Shown: positions 42,923 to 56,023, numbered from the stretch's first letter. The stretch is DNA of 64,000 bases from Phlebopus portentosus (GCA_037892935.1 JAYXKI010000004.1:2046001-2110000); one strand, 5' to 3'. Translations and numbers: made by a program. The notes: generated by a model from the letters alone, not told the origin.

Positions 42923-44395
42923 CTGGGAATATGCGCTACTAAATCAACTCGTTAACATGAGGTTTGTTTGCTACGCACACTGAGGTATGTGAATCCTGAT
43001 ATTGACCCTATCCATGTCGGTAAAACCGTTTCGACTGAGAAATAAGAGACTGTCTGAGATAACCTGGGAGTGTTCTGAGGCCGTCGTTTAAGGTGCCCGC
43101 TACTCCAACGTTACAAACTTGACTACAGAACACATGTCCACGTCAGTTTCATCAATAAACTGCAGCGTGAGAGAAAACGTACTTGGTGTCCAGTAATCAA
43201 TTGAAGAGAAACGGAAGCAAATTAAGACAACGCGTGCTACTTGCACTGCATAATTGTACATCGGGACTCATCATTCCCTTTGTCTCCGATGGCAATCAAA
43301 AAAGTATTGGCAGATGACTATACTGGTATCAGTATCTGGAGATGAGACCCTGCCCGATCTCGGGCACATCAAATCGATCAACCGAATGATGGACCTAGAA
43401 AGTATTGTATGCAAACGAAACAACGAGCCAGATTTTCCCTGGTGCAGAGACGACGACAATAAGCATCGCCAATGAAGAAGTCGGTGGAGCAAAGATCATT
43501 GCATTGAAGTACTTTTCGTTATCTCTTTTCACTGCATGCCCTTGTTCCTCAGCGCTAATTTGGACAAGAAGTACAAGAATTAGACATTTGAAAGTCGCTC
43601 ATAGAACAAGAGCCTAGTTACGTGTCGCACTAAATGTGTCGCTTTCATCAAATTCAGTGGGCCGGCTTATTGACATAGACCAGCAGTTGGCAGTTGAATT
43701 TACAGCACTAATGATAACCAATCGATGCAAAAGGGACGATACATACGTGAATACTCCTGACGATTATCAGTAAGGCAGAAATACCGGTCAATGGGTTACT
43801 CTCAGACATTTTATTCAGAAAAATTTGCTGCGAATAAATACTGGACAAGTTGTACCCAGACTTTCCGGAGCCGCTGATTGACGAGATAGTTGCGCACAAC
43901 TGGTTGGACCATTCCGATTTCACATATGCGGCATAGTTACCGTTGTTTTTGTTCTGGATGAAGACCTGTTGGTTATAGTTATGAGTAGCGCTTCGTGGGA
44001 CGTATACCGTCTAAACCCAGTTTTTTTAGTCTCGTAGTATGAACGTCAATAACGCCAACTCGGACCAGCGAGAAGGAGTTGTGTCGCAGGCGTGGCTTGG
44101 CTACGAGAAAAACGAATCTTGGGACAGGCACATTTGATTTCGTGGAAGAAATCGACGGTATGCAAATCCTCCCAAATCCTCGACTCTTGTTTGCAACAGG
44201 TTGCGATGCGTCTGATTCATTAACCATGTAATTTCCTTTCCGCACTCCATGTCAGTCCATTGCATTTTCACCTCAATGCTGTCTTCGCTCCTGAGCGCTC
44301 TCTGAGTGTTGCTTTTTGAGGTCTGGTTCATCCAAAACGACTTGAGAGGGATCGTTCCATATAGGAGGGATGTTCTGGACCGAGATGTCGATTTA
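42923..44395 (-). other. 5' region of E3 and unique right flank of the repeat
   Basis: 42923-43572 corresponds to the unresolved 5' exons of E1 and E2. From 43573 the sequence is unique. Minus-strand frames at 43979-44331 have no recognised similarity. No further gene supported. Confidence 0.4.
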
Positions 44396-44840
44396 TTGCG
44401 TGAAAAAAGGATCGGTTAGCAGCAATTTCCGATTCTGGCCGATAGCACCGAAAACCCGTCATCATAGTCATGATCAAAATTCATGGAAATGCCGAAATTG
44501 AATTATTAGTATCCATAGGATGAAAACTTCGAGGAAACTTCTTACTGGCATTTATCATGATACTTCGGCTCCGAGCAGTCCCCGAGCAATTGACGTTTGT
44601 ATGTCTTTGAACCCCCGAGACGTAGAAATCATCTGTGGGAAATGATCAACTCGAGCGTGTAAACAAGTCCCTTGTCTAAATGTCAACTCTTATTGTCCCA
44701 GAAGTTACAAGGAACAAGCGTCACCTCGTCATCGACTAAGGCGAAACCAGAGCAGAAACAAGGATGAAGAATAGGAAGCACTACACACGTGTACTTCGCG
44801 TTCTCATCACCGGAGAACGCTTGCAACCGAAGGAATCTTC
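44396..44840 (-). pseudogene. Relic of a family-A kinase (duplicate of the neighbour at 45-46.4 kb)
   Basis: Fragments parallel the next locus base for base in places: GDCSEPKYHD-like bases for DCSDLNIMMD near 44560-44580, a FPRSFHPMDT remnant, CATGAATTTTGATCATGAC for SVKFDHD, and ...YTCVVLPILHPCF near 44740-44800 matching the PLLHPYFHPDF segment. Internal stops, a lost DFG region and large deletions leave about 440 bp of scrambled kinase sequence. It is therefore an old tandem duplicate. Confidence 0.65.
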
Positions 44841-45004
44841 TTGCAATTCTCTTCCGCTATGAATAATAACAAAAGCGGCTAGTTGTCGTTCTGTATTTTG
44901 CCAATCGTGATGTCTCTGCGGCATGGTAGATTTGACCAAAGCGCCACGATCTGCTCAGCTGACCGCAGCATGATGATCGTTGCACAGAGCAAAATTGCAA
45001 TCTC

Positions 45005-46389
45005 TTAACCAGGCACTTGGACTGGGGGAACTTGATAAGGATAGGCATGATTCATTACAGAGAATGGTCTGTGATCTAGCGTCCGGAAGATATTTGCGAA
45101 TCGCAAATGCAACTCACATATAGAGTCTTTAACGATCAGAGCAGTTTCGTGAGACACGGAGCCTACATCCTGGAGGAAACGAGTCGCCTGGCTGGAAGTT
45201 TTCTCTTTAAGACGCCACCTCAGAGTGTAGCGGGATTGATTTGAAACGATGCGATTGAACGTCTTAAGAGCATAAATGGAATCGGAGCGGTCCAGCCAGT
45301 CCCGCGCAGTCATTTCATTGATCAACGACTTTAAGAAGTCTAGGTTGTCGTATCTCTAGGGTGGCATCAGCGAATTCCGTTTCTCTGAAAATTTTTCCCT
45401 GAAAGGCAAACTTGCCTCGAGGAAAGTCTTCTTGAACAGGCTTCCAGGAATGAACACATCGACGAAGAATGGATCGTATTGCGACAACTCCAGAACCTCG
45501 TCATCCTGACCGATAACACCGAAAACTCTCTTCTCATCGTCGTCATGATCAAATTTCACAGAAATACCGAAATCGACATAGTAGTACCGAACGTAAGACG
45601 CATCTCTGCGACGTCCGGGCTTTGCAAGCCTGATCCGCACCGATGGCTCGGCGACGGAAATCATTGGATGAAAGCCGCAAGGAATCTTATCGGCATCCAT
45701 CATGATATTCAAGTCTGAACAGTCTCTGAGTGATCCACGTGAGATGACTTTAAGACCTTGGAGCATAGAAACCACCTGTGAGCAATGTTCAGCTTGTGCA
45801 TGTAGACAAGTCCTTTGTCTAAATATCAATCCTTGTTGCACTATGAGTCACAGGAAACGAACGTTACCTCCAGTAGCTGACGCGTGGAATTCAGAACTTC
45901 ATCGACCGAGAAGAAGTCAGGGTGGAAATAAGGATGAAGAAGAGGAGGTACTATGAATGTGTACTTCTCATTCTCATCATCGAGGAATGCATCAAGAACA
46001 GGCACGGTGTGATTATGAGGATCACGGAGTTTCTCCTCATCAGACAGATAGCGCCAGATGGAAAGTTATCGGTGACGAGTCCCAACACGTTTAAGAAACA
46101 CTCTTCGTCCATCAAGACTTCGGACTGCATCTATCGTTACCGAGCTCTTGAAAAGCATTAGACGCTCCATAAGAGTGCAGCAATCAGCAAATCTCACATC
46201 ATTATGATAATAATCTTCATGCATCGCTGGGAGCGTATTTGATCCGATCTACGACGGCATCCAGTCTGGAGTGAACCATAGGCGAAGACGATAACCGTGA
46301 GACTCCAGCATATAATAGCGATCTCGCCAGGCCTTTTCCCTGCTCGTGAGAGGACTTGCTTCCTCGGGCAGACGTTGTGGATCATGCAT
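45005..46389 (-). pseudogene. Family-A kinase with two N-lobe stop codons, catalytic part intact
   Basis: Start MHDPQRLPEEASPLTSREKA at 46389, then WRDRYYMLESHGYRLRLWFT and PDWMPS. The next codon, Trp in all relatives (PSW), is TAG (46251-46249). The ATP-binding exon TIDAVRSLDGRRVFLKRVGT is followed by TAA (46068-46066) before LSIWRYLSDEEKLRDPHNHT. Later exons are clean: FIVPPLLHPYFHPDFFSVDE, GLVYMHKLNIAHR, DCSDLNIMMDADKIPCGFHP, VRYYYVDFGISVKFDHDDDE, QYDPFFVDVFIPGSLF, and a C-lobe TARDWLDRSDSIYALKTFNR, RWRLKEK, FLQDVGSVSHETA. HRD and DFG are present. The nearest intact relative is the gene at 62.5-63.9 kb. Unless an unusual splice removes both stops, no full product can be made. Confidence 0.75.
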
Positions 46390-46464
46390 GATAGATAGTA
46401 GGAGAGTGTGAAAGATAATGATAGAGGAGCCAGGAAGGACAACAGGATGCATCGCAGTTAACAT

Positions 46465-48800
46465 CTACAAATTTGCGTTAGATGGATGAAGTTTATCGGA
46501 CGTGAACGACCACACAAGTAAATACAAGAGCAGTTGACTTACCGAAGTAGCCGAGAAATGGCTTTTGTGCTGTACATACTGTATGCGGTTACGTTGTTGC
46601 TGTCTGCCCGAAACACGGTAACTGCTGAACAAGAGCCTCTTCTTCTTCCTTGCACATCGCGCAACATCTGAGAATTGCACAATTGCAGTGGCAGCTGGAA
46701 GACTGTCGCATGAATTTCCAAATGAATATCGAAGATCATCCACACGCAGAACACTCAGCGACCACGGTAGATCGAGATTATTGTAAGTAAGAGGTTTGCA
46801 ATTGGTGTAGACATGGCGACGTCGATCTGGCCTGAGCGTGAGAACAAAATAGTCCTGCCAAAAGAGGAAAGTGACATGGAAACCGACTCTGCTCTTCTGC
46901 TCGACCAAGATCCTTGTTCAGAGTTCTATATCTCAGCATTGCTCTGTGATGCAGCTGCTGAAAACATCGAATACAGTATTCAGTATTCATGGTTGACGGC
47001 CAAATAACATGTATTCGATGCCAGGTTTGAACACCGTGCAGATTGACATTTTGGACATTCAACGAGTCCACGCCGAGACTCATTTCATAAGATTCTATGA
47101 TTATGTTTACATAGAATGCCTCATATGATAGGAAACGTAAGCAGAAGAGCCTGGGATCCGGATGTCGTCGTGAGAAAGTAAAGTGAGCATTGTATTCCAA
47201 AAGGGGTATCTGAGACAAAGGACAGACAGAGAAGGCGTGGCTCCTTAACTACCCTCCTCACCTTCTCTCTTCTTCTGCCGTAATGCTCCTCGACGTCAGA
47301 GCTGCTGATATTCGTTCTGTCCAGTTGGATCTGAAACTTCTCGATGCATCGCTGGTTTCTAGGAAGCCTAGGTGGCACAAGGAGGAATAAACACGCTTAT
47401 TAGGAGACTTGGAACATGGAGCTCTTTCATGCCTAGCGGCCTCCGAGGGCTTTCACATGGACGCTTGGAGACTGCTGATCGAGGGGAATAGTATGTTGGT
47501 CAACTCTTGAGTCGGTTTCGGAAATTTTCAGGAGTTGGATGGATGTCGATGTGAGTCGATTTAAAATCTGCCTCATACTCGCGTTTTTGCATTTCTTCGT
47601 CCTCTCGTGGTTCAAGTGTCGGCATCAACATCTTTGATCACGCAACCAAGCTCAGCTTGTCAAGATCGTGCCAATCAAAACCATAGAAGTGGGATTGCAT
47701 GGGCCGTACGAGCGCATATAATCTATGCTATACATCTGGACTGACACCCTGCTTCCGAGAGCGTCTGAAATAGCAGCTTCGAAGTAGCCATGATACGCAT
47801 GCATGAGCATGTTGCAAAGCATGCGTTTCTGACACTTTCGAAGCACATTTGGATGTTGCGGTGCTCGCGAGGTGTCTAGCGCGACTCAGTGATGTCTGCA
47901 GGATTACCTAGCACTGAGCTGACGGGTAGTTTCCAACGATTTCCTGGTGATTCCGGATAGCTGGATACTCGTGCTCAAGCTTTGCGTATATTCTGCAGTC
48001 CGGTCGCTGATGATCATCTTGCCTTCTCGACTCTGTTCGCTTGTCTCCAATACAGCACACGAAATTTTCACAGACACTTCCGTGATCCTAGTACTCGAGA
48101 ATCTGATAGGTGATTTAGAACGAGCCTGGGGAGATCCAGTTTTGGACAACTTGATTGGCTTCTTCGACGTCACTGCTACCTCTATGACAGGACGTGCTAG
48201 CTAGATGTCGTCATTATCCTGCCTTCTTTTGACGTGACCTTGACGTCTGACATACATACAGCGAGTCTATCTTCGTCGCTAAGCTCTTGGTACTATGAAG
48301 ACTGTCGGGAAGTTAGCCTGCATGAAGATTTGTGCTATCTGCTCAAATTCGCTCGGTTCACCCCACAGTGTACACAATTGGACCCACAATGTACAGTCAG
48401 CAAATTGACCAACTCATCTGCTTCTCACGTTCCGTACCTCGGTCGGCGATCAATCTGTCAGGCTTTTCTATCATTCGGGACCAAGTCTTCTGGACAGCGT
48501 GCTGTATTGATTTGGGAGACGCAAAGCTACATCTAGCAGTGCTCTGTTGGCGAAAAGAGGAAATTCTACATGCATCTTTTCCTACAACTACTGGGGAGCT
48601 TTTTGGAGCTCCACTAGCTAGCTTGACACCATTCCCTTTCGATGGTAGCTTTATAACTCTTCATGGATCGGAAAGTCGGGTAGGAGCAAGTTCTGCACGA
48701 GACGCGAGAGCGAAATTACTGGTTTGAAACCTATTGTGTAAAAAAAGGCAACATAGAACATCAAGCAAGAATAAGAACCTTCCTTGTGTTAGGAACGGTG
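46465..48800. other. Unassigned region with several coding-like stretches
   Basis: Minus-strand stretches with protein-like text include CIEKFQIQLDRTNISSSDVE (about 47340), YEAFYVNIIIESYEMSLG followed by VQNVNLHGVQTWHRIHV (about 47130-47000), and LDLPWSLSVLRVDDLRYSFG (about 46780). On the plus strand an ATG frame at 46813-47007 encodes 64 aa (MATSIWPERENKIVLPKEES), and 48332-48727 is open. None was joined into a convincing gene and no domain was recognised. It may be one decayed or fast-evolving minus-strand gene. Confidence 0.3.
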
Positions 48801-50198
48801 AATCACGTCTCCATGGTATCTCAATAAGTTGGACAATTCATGCTCATCCGCGGGGTAAAAGCCCGCCAGGAGCACGAATCTCCCTCAGCTCAAGTCGGAC
48901 GCTTCTGACTTCGTGAAAAATGTTCGGTCACCGTTCCCTTCCCCTCGATGCTGCTCCGAACGGTTATGGTATTGGAAATGTTATCGACGGACAATTGGTT
49001 TCTTCTGTTTGAATCATGAAATTGCGTCGGGCACTTAGAGGAGTGCGCGTAATGGCAGGAAGTGGCCCTTCAAGATTCGACTGACTGGACGTTTGGCCTA
49101 TCGGGTTTTCTGATGCAGATTTTGGACAGAATATCTGTTTTGCAAATGAAACCCATGGAAGGAACTGAAAGTGTCGCCTTGGTCAGAATGTCACCATGAC
49201 GAGATGGTGGAACTTTGACAGGCTGGTAACCATTACTGGAAGATTATAAGTGAGCCTTTCCGTCCTGATTTACTGGATGTCCAGAAATACCACTTAGTGT
49301 GTGAAGGTGGCAGAACCTAAGTTCTGTACCCGATAACCCTTCAGGAACGATGCCTATCAACGATCCATAGGCAAAGACAATACGTTCATCGTCATACACA
49401 CAGGATTGTTGGTATGAACTTTTGTACCGCGTCGTCCGAACGTTTGTCAACTGCACCCGCTAAAATGTGCGGCTGAGTCTCGACCTTATGCCGACTTCTC
49501 CGTGCCAAGTGCGCTAAAAACGGGGGTTATGAGCGGGAACGTTGCGTGCTCTTGCGTGAGAACTCGTCCACCACCGTAACCTCTCCAGCATGGAATTCGT
49601 TGTTGTAGCGCATCCAATGCTTGAAGCTTAAGTGAGAGTTGTCGAGGAGGCGGCGACGCAGAGAACAACAGCCGCGGCAGTTGTTGGGGATACTGGACTG
49701 GACCGGATCGTCACGGTCTGAAACGGGGGAGCAAATCAGGCACCACTTAATTACATAATATGCACGTGCATAGAAATGACCTTGGCCGTGTCGTCAACAA
49801 TAATTCAATCAATGCCCGTCCGTCCTCGCAGTTCAACCGGGTCGTCCACTCTCGTCCCTCTCAGTTCGTGCAAGACGGCATTAGCATCGGCGGCCGTGCA
49901 GATTGGTGTGCTTCGAGAGGGTGCTGACGACCGAGGAACATTTCATTTATCGGTCCGGCGTTGGGAATGATGCTCGTCAATGATCAACCTTCATAAACTC
50001 TGTATAGTTCAATTTCCGTTGCTACGCCCTCGCCGTTTCCCATCCCTTCTACTCGCTTTCGACAACGACTCAGAACTTCTCAGCTGAACTCTATTCAACG
50101 TTCGGCGAAAAATTTATACAAAGCTGCAAAGGCTGACGCTCTGGAGTCCTGAAGGACATATCCCGCATACACCGCACTCTGAAAGCATAGTGTCAAAC
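48801..50198. other. Intergenic, upstream region of the large gene
   Basis: No exon supported. The last few hundred bases are the presumed promoter and 5' UTR of the gene starting at 50199 (pyrimidine-rich around 50010-50060). Confidence 0.5.
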
Positions 50199-53100
50199 AT
50201 GTTTCGCCGGAAAAAGTCGACGACGGACGTTGAACAGCGCCCGACGCCTGCAATAAGTATCTCAGGACCGATGCACATCTCGGCGCAGGCGCCGCACGCA
50301 CAATCATCTCATGCAGCTCCGACGACCCCGCTGTATGAACGCTTTGCGAAGACGACGAACCCGAATGGCAATGGAGCCTTGCCAGGGCAAGCCAGAAAGT
50401 CTATGACGTCCGTACGACCACGTGTGGTGTCTGAGAGTGAAGAGGGTGGTATGAGAAAATCGGAAATGCGGCACGAACGCGATGGGCGGTCCGGAGGTGT
50501 CGCAGTGAGAGCGGGGGGACGATTCGGGCTGGGAATTAGTGCGCCGTCACGCGAGGACGTTGCACGTGTGTCGGGGCAAGGACGTCACCAGCAGATGTCA
50601 CCGCCAACATCCCCGACTTTTCCACGTGCTAACGGAACGTCAGCTGCCATCCCGCGACAGATGCCAAATGTCTCCGCCGACGCGCTTGATGACCCGACGC
50701 CCCCGACGAGCCTGCTGGTGAAAAAGGCGCGCCCGTTGCCCGAACCAAAGACGGCCGCGACGGCTAAAAGAGCGGAGAAGAACGGCGCGCACTTGACGAG
50801 GATGATGACTCCGCCATCCCCTCCGACGACAACCCAGCATTTACCACCCGTCACTCCCGCCCAGCCCGCAACTTTGCAAATATCATCCCGTGTGCCGACT
50901 CGCCCTCCAGACTCCTCGTTACCTCCTCCATTGCCTGATGAGACCGGTGCCTTGCCAAGCTCAGGCAACCTCAAGGTTTCTCCGAGTCTGGGCAACTCAT
51001 TGGAAGCACCCCGCGGTCCGCGTAGAACAAGGTACTCACCGCTCGCCGCTTTTGGTCCACCTGTCTCTACTTCGACTTCTGCTAGTTCTTCCTCTTCTGT
51101 CCCTTCAGCCCAGGAAACACCACCTCCGCCGCCGCCGCCCAAACCGCTCTCCTCTATTGGTTCAATCCCTAATATCACGACATCTCATCTTGTAAGTTTT
51201 TAACTCACTAGTATCAACGAGGGTCCGAAATTGATTGATTCGCACTCACGCTATTCAGAGCGATACAACTCAAAATCTCGGCATAGGCACAAGCCGACCA
51301 TCAACCGATTCCTTCAATTACTCGGATCGACATGCTTCTGTCCAGGTTCGATTTTCTCCTGTGCTCCCTTCAAAAATTGTCGCTGAAATTGCTTATGGCC
51401 AATCTGGTAAAATGTGACATGATAGCCCTTGAAGACAGCATCGGTTGAGCTCCGAGTCGGCTTGGGTGCGGACGAACTGGAAACGTTCCATTCACCTTTG
51501 TTCGGTACAGGCTTCAACACCCGCACTAACGAAAAATATGAGCGAGATGACGACACCGATATTGATCCTCGTGTCAAGCAGGCTTCGCGGCATCGAGGGG
51601 AACCGAGTAATACGAAGTCTCAGGCTTCACTTCCCGTTTTATCATCAAATGTCCGAGCGGCATCCAACATTGGCAATGGTGATGTAGACATGGAAGACGA
51701 AGACGAGAACGATCATATAGTCTCTTGGTCGAGAGGAAGAAGCGGCCGCATGGTTCCTACAACCATTCAAGATGTCCCGACGAATACAGCAGCACCTCCA
51801 ACTCCTCCTTCGCCTCCAGCGCCGACTTTGAGTATGATCCTCGATGCTCGGCCTGGACAAGTAGAAAGCGGACTCGCTGTGCAAAGGACGGAAAGTGTCT
51901 CCAGCACTGGAAGTATGCGGCGAAAAGTGACGATGTACACGACGTATACCGACGAAGATGTACCGGAGTTGCCGGGTATACAACAAACGCACCAGCAAAC
52001 GCCACGGACGTTGATACGAGGTCAGATCCCGACACCTCCCACATCTGTTGATGGTCATGGCAACGACCAGAATCAACGATTAACCATCACCGGCATTCTG
52101 GAGGAAGAGCAATCTCCCGATGTTCCTTCTCCCTCTTCTCTCATAAGCAGAAGCATTCGCGGCATGAACTTGCATCATGCGATCCCAGAATCCTCTTCAT
52201 CCTCGCCCTCTTCCCCAGTTCCATCGACCGGTAACTTGGTGGACTCTCGCCCAAAACCCGCAGAGTCTCATGGTAACAACGTTATAAGCAACATGACTGC
52301 CATAAAAGTTGTAGCACCTTCATTGGTTGCTTCATCTTCATCTTCTAGCGCGAATCTGTCAAGTCAAGATGAATTGCAAGGGAGACCGACCCCCAAGTTA
52401 CGCACGCAAAACCTTCCTCTGCAGACGTACTCGCCTCAGCCCGATTATCGACAGAGCCAACAACACGAAGCGCCTCCATCACCCCCTCAGTCACCCCCTC
52501 AACCTGTGACTCCCGTAGTATTGACCTCCCAACCTGGACCACGAACACGGAGCAAATCACGCACGCGTTCAGCTAGGCCCGGGACCGGCTCTAGCTCGCA
52601 TAGTCAACATTACGTTCCGCCTTCGTCTGCGTCCTCATCTGACGGCCCTGCGCGTTCGCCTTCTGCACTTTCCGCCCTTAATCCTTTCTCATCAGGTTCA
52701 ACCGGCGGGATTGGACATACGCACCGCAAGTTGACAAAAACTCCCCCTCATTCTGTTCGTCCCAGAGCAGACAGCACGAACACAGTCGAGCAACATCAAA
52801 TTCAACATCAGCGAACGATCACTGAGTCACCGGAACAGATGGATTTACTCGTCGATGCAGATCCATTTGCGAAGGGCGAGGTGGTACGTGCACCGGCGCT
52901 TGGGGATCCAGCTTCCATCTCAGGTGCGTCGATGCCTCCTCCAGTTCCGCCCTTCGCACGTTCGCAACGCTCCGGTGCAAGTTCTGGTCCGGCGAGTCCT
53001 GCAAGTCCGGGTGATTACGCATCTTCGCGTGCGCAGCGGAGAGGACAGGGCCTTGACGCACGCTCACGCGAAGATGCTCGAGCATTCGCGAGCAGGTGGG

Positions 53101-54921
53101 ATGCCACTGACAGAAAAGAGTGTTTGAAACCATCAGCTCCGGAGTCAGGTACGAACGGCGTCGGTCAGATGGAGGCTGAACCTGAACCGGAACCGGAACC
53201 AGCGGAACCCACGTTCTATCCTCTCGAGAAGCATCTTATGCACGTGGAGCTCCTCGGTGCTCTTCTTCCATATCTTACTTTCCGCGATTGGTGTATGGTG
53301 GCAGCAGTGAATGACGCGTCGCGACGGCAAATCGAGCACAAGCGGGAATTACGCGAGCTCGTGCTGGAGCACTACCTTCATACTGTTGGATATGCGCGAT
53401 GGAGGTGGTCGACGAAGGAACATATCATGCTGACCTTCCGAGTATGTGGCTTTCCGTATCGCAAGTGGTATCAGACTCATGATTTGGTTGGTTCCAGGAT
53501 CTTAACTCCTACATGCGCGGCGTATCCATTCCGTCGCACCAATACTCAGTTTACGCCAAAGCCTGGCTAGATGCGAAGCAGCAGGTTCAAGAGCGCCCAG
53601 ATGATGAGTACCTCAAGTTCAACTTGAAGACTGCAAGTGCGCAGAAGAGTCTGTTAGCATCGTCATGCCGTGCATTCACGCGTGTTGTGCTGCGCCTGCG
53701 TGCACAAGCAGAGGCTATGGAAAAGGACGCAGAGGGTGATGCGGTAGTGTATCAGTTTACTCCGCCCCAGTCATCGGCGTCAGTAAATGCGAAGGCGCAT
53801 GCCCCCGCACAGATACAGAATCATGCTCGTCGGTCCATGTCACGTGCCCGTGCTGGTTCACCAAGTCGACCCGGTTCTCCTGGAGCTTCATCTCTGTCTC
53901 ATTCTCAACATGGGCATGTTCTTAACGGCAGCAGCAACGGTCATGGCTCCGCTAAGATCAACAGATACGAACGAGCGGCTCTCGCAGGTTTAGGTCCTCA
54001 TTTCCGTTCGCCTCTGTTTCGCCTGGGGCATTCACCTTGCTTGCGCGTATGTATACCCAACCCGGAAGGTGTCTGGCTGTCCGATTCGAGCGTGCTGGAA
54101 TGCGAGAAGGAGTTGAAACGAGCAGGTGTCATCCCTTTACTTCGCGCTGGGGATGTTGTATGGGATATAGCCGTTGGTGACGAAGGGAACGATGGGCGGA
54201 TGGTCTGGGATGGGAATTATCTTATAGTAAGAGCCAGCCTGACGTTGTGACGTGTTGATGGCTGACCTTGCTTTAACAGGATTTAGATTACACTTACTCA
54301 CGAAGTGGGGAAGTGCCACAGTATCTTCATACGCTAGCATTCCCTCCGTCGTACTTTCATCGAGTAATCCGAGCACCAGGGAACCCTATCTGCCACATTG
54401 ACATTTCGCCTTGGGGAGAAGAGGTCGCGGCCAACTTACAGCTTCTTCAAGATCGCATCAAAACAGAGACGTATGTCGTTCTTTTACCTTCTCTACATGG
54501 CTGTTGCTAACGAGAGCGTCACTAGTCCGCAGGGTGGTCATCATACCGTTGTTCGATGGATCCATCGTTCAAGGTTCCGCATCCGTCCAAACCCTTACAC
54601 AAACGCGCCTACACCGATTTCTGGGACTAGCCTGTCTGTGGATCCTGGGTGGTACGGAACGGTCATCATCGAGTTCGAAGGTACAAACGAGGGCCTTGCA
54701 GACCTGCAACAACGGTGTAAATCGGGTTTCCCTCCGCGTGCGGTCGGTCGTGAGAATGATGCGGCTGCGAATGCGAAAGCAGCGAGCAAAGTGTTTAGAT
54801 TGCTCAGGGAGCGGAGGTACGTTGTATTGTTTTGCTGCCAATTGCATTTTCTGACTATTGTTATAGCCGACCGGGAGAAATTTGGCTTCGTGCTGTGCGT
54901 GAAAAAGAACGTCTTCTCTGA
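50199..54921 (+). CDS. Large conserved-looking protein, disordered with an F-box-like segment (1,450 aa)
   Basis: Seven exons: 50199-51191, 51259-51345, 51435-53441, 53498-54226, 54280-54470, 54526-54816, 54867-54921. All introns are GT-AG and the total is 4,353 nt, an exact multiple of three. ATG 50199 gives MFRRKKSTTDVEQRP. The first about 1,000 residues are Pro/Ser-rich and probably disordered, with a Pro run (about 51124-51150), Ser runs, and an acidic EPEPEPEPAEP stretch. Then LLGALLPYLTFRDWCMVAAV and a helical follow-up look F-box-like, and a folded C-terminal part contains SVDPGWYGTVIIEFEGTNEG and ends RPGEIWLRAVREKERLL. An F-box would suggest an SCF ubiquitin-ligase role, but the match is loose. 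GC-richer and more regular in codon use than the kinase genes around it, it is probably a single-copy core gene that anchors the locus. Confidence 0.85.
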
Positions 54922-56023
54922 CGTTGACGTTTCTTCGTATGTATCATGGACCTTCTTGTTGCATTGACTGGTTACGTTTCATATTCTTTTCTAATGTAGT
55001 CATTCTTCTCATTCTGCTGATTTCGCCGCGATACCTTCGAAGCGTAGCTTACACTAGCTCATTATCGTACTTAAAACCTTGATGTTATGTTCTCAGACGC
55101 TTTACGCGATGCCCTGCTTGTCTCTACTTACTGCTTACTGTTGTATGGCATGTTCCCGGCTATTAGGCTGGATAGGATAGTCAATACCCGGACGATGTTG
55201 TATCGAAATGAATGCATTACCATTATACGAGCTCATTTAGAGATCTGCGAACGAGTATTGCTGCTAACATGTAGAATCAGTTCTCTTGTACATATAATAC
55301 AACTACGTAACAAGTCATGTGAGTTCAACGAACAGGTAAAGCTCGATGCAGGATACTCTTGCCACCGACCTCGATATCGACGATGCAATGCAACATTAGC
55401 ATCGTCTTTTCCTTCTGTCCTTATTCATTCTGGTTGCGTTCGGTTATAGCCGTGGATGTGATACAGAAGGAAACTCGCTGATGGTACGACGTATTCTTGA
55501 GGTGCGCCAGCTATAGCTAGATGGCAAGGAGATTCTGGGAGGGCTCATGTTGAGCCAACGAGGTATGTCCCAATTGCGCCTTTTGTTCCTAAGTTATTCG
55601 CTAAGGAAGGCAGACAGACGACCTCTTTATTGACAAGCGGTGGTGCCTACTTCTGCTACGACTGCACATGAAGTGGTAGCATGGCATGCGATGACTTGTT
55701 TGGACAGAATGCAGACTGGGCCCTGGTGTCGTCAAGTGTTCACCTTGTGTCATCGCTCTTTGTTTAAGCACCATGGACACTTGTCAGGTTTGCCCTCATC
55801 CTCCCGCTCTTGTTTAGCGGCCTTTGGTCTCTTGTTTGGAAACATGGGCAGTGCGCTGGACAAAAGGATGTTATCGAGTCGATCCCGTTATGTGTTCTTG
55901 TTCTTTTGCATACCCCTCGGGGCAATAAAGACAGGTTGCTTACGCTCTCCCGCTTTCATCCACTGACGCTGCCCATTCAAACTACTTTTCTCTATTTCTA
56001 TCGCAAGTGCGCGTACGTTTCAA
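54922..56023. other. Intergenic, nothing recognised
   Basis: A plus-strand frame at 55087-55449 is open for 120 codons, but it has no recognised similarity and probably lies in the 3' flank. No other support. Confidence 0.45.

Larger units (their letters stand above)
36381..43572. repeat. Tandem segmental repeat, unit 3 (about 7.2 kb)
   Basis: Third copy: truncated HeLo (the most diverged of the three), B3, D3, E3. It ends at ggacaagaagt followed by unique sequence (acaagaattag), which gives the ancestral right flank. Confidence 0.9.

Noticed and set aside
50190..50198. Start of the large gene at GTG 50190
   Set aside because: A nuclear fungal gene should start at ATG; the ATG at 50199 is nine bases downstream in the same frame.
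50585..51178. Long minus-strand frame rich in Gly/Glu opposite the start of the 1,450-aa gene
   Set aside because: It mirrors the Pro/Ser-rich plus-strand exon; the plus-strand model has clean introns and an exact total reading frame.
54526..54640. Alternative frame RVVIIPLFDGSIVQGS in exon 6 of the large gene
   Set aside because: It would need an extra intron that does not restore frame; the actag acceptor at 54525 gives one continuous frame through the gene.
55087..55449. Open plus-strand frame of 120 codons downstream of the large gene
   Set aside because: No similarity, no splice partners, and located in what looks like the 3' flank.
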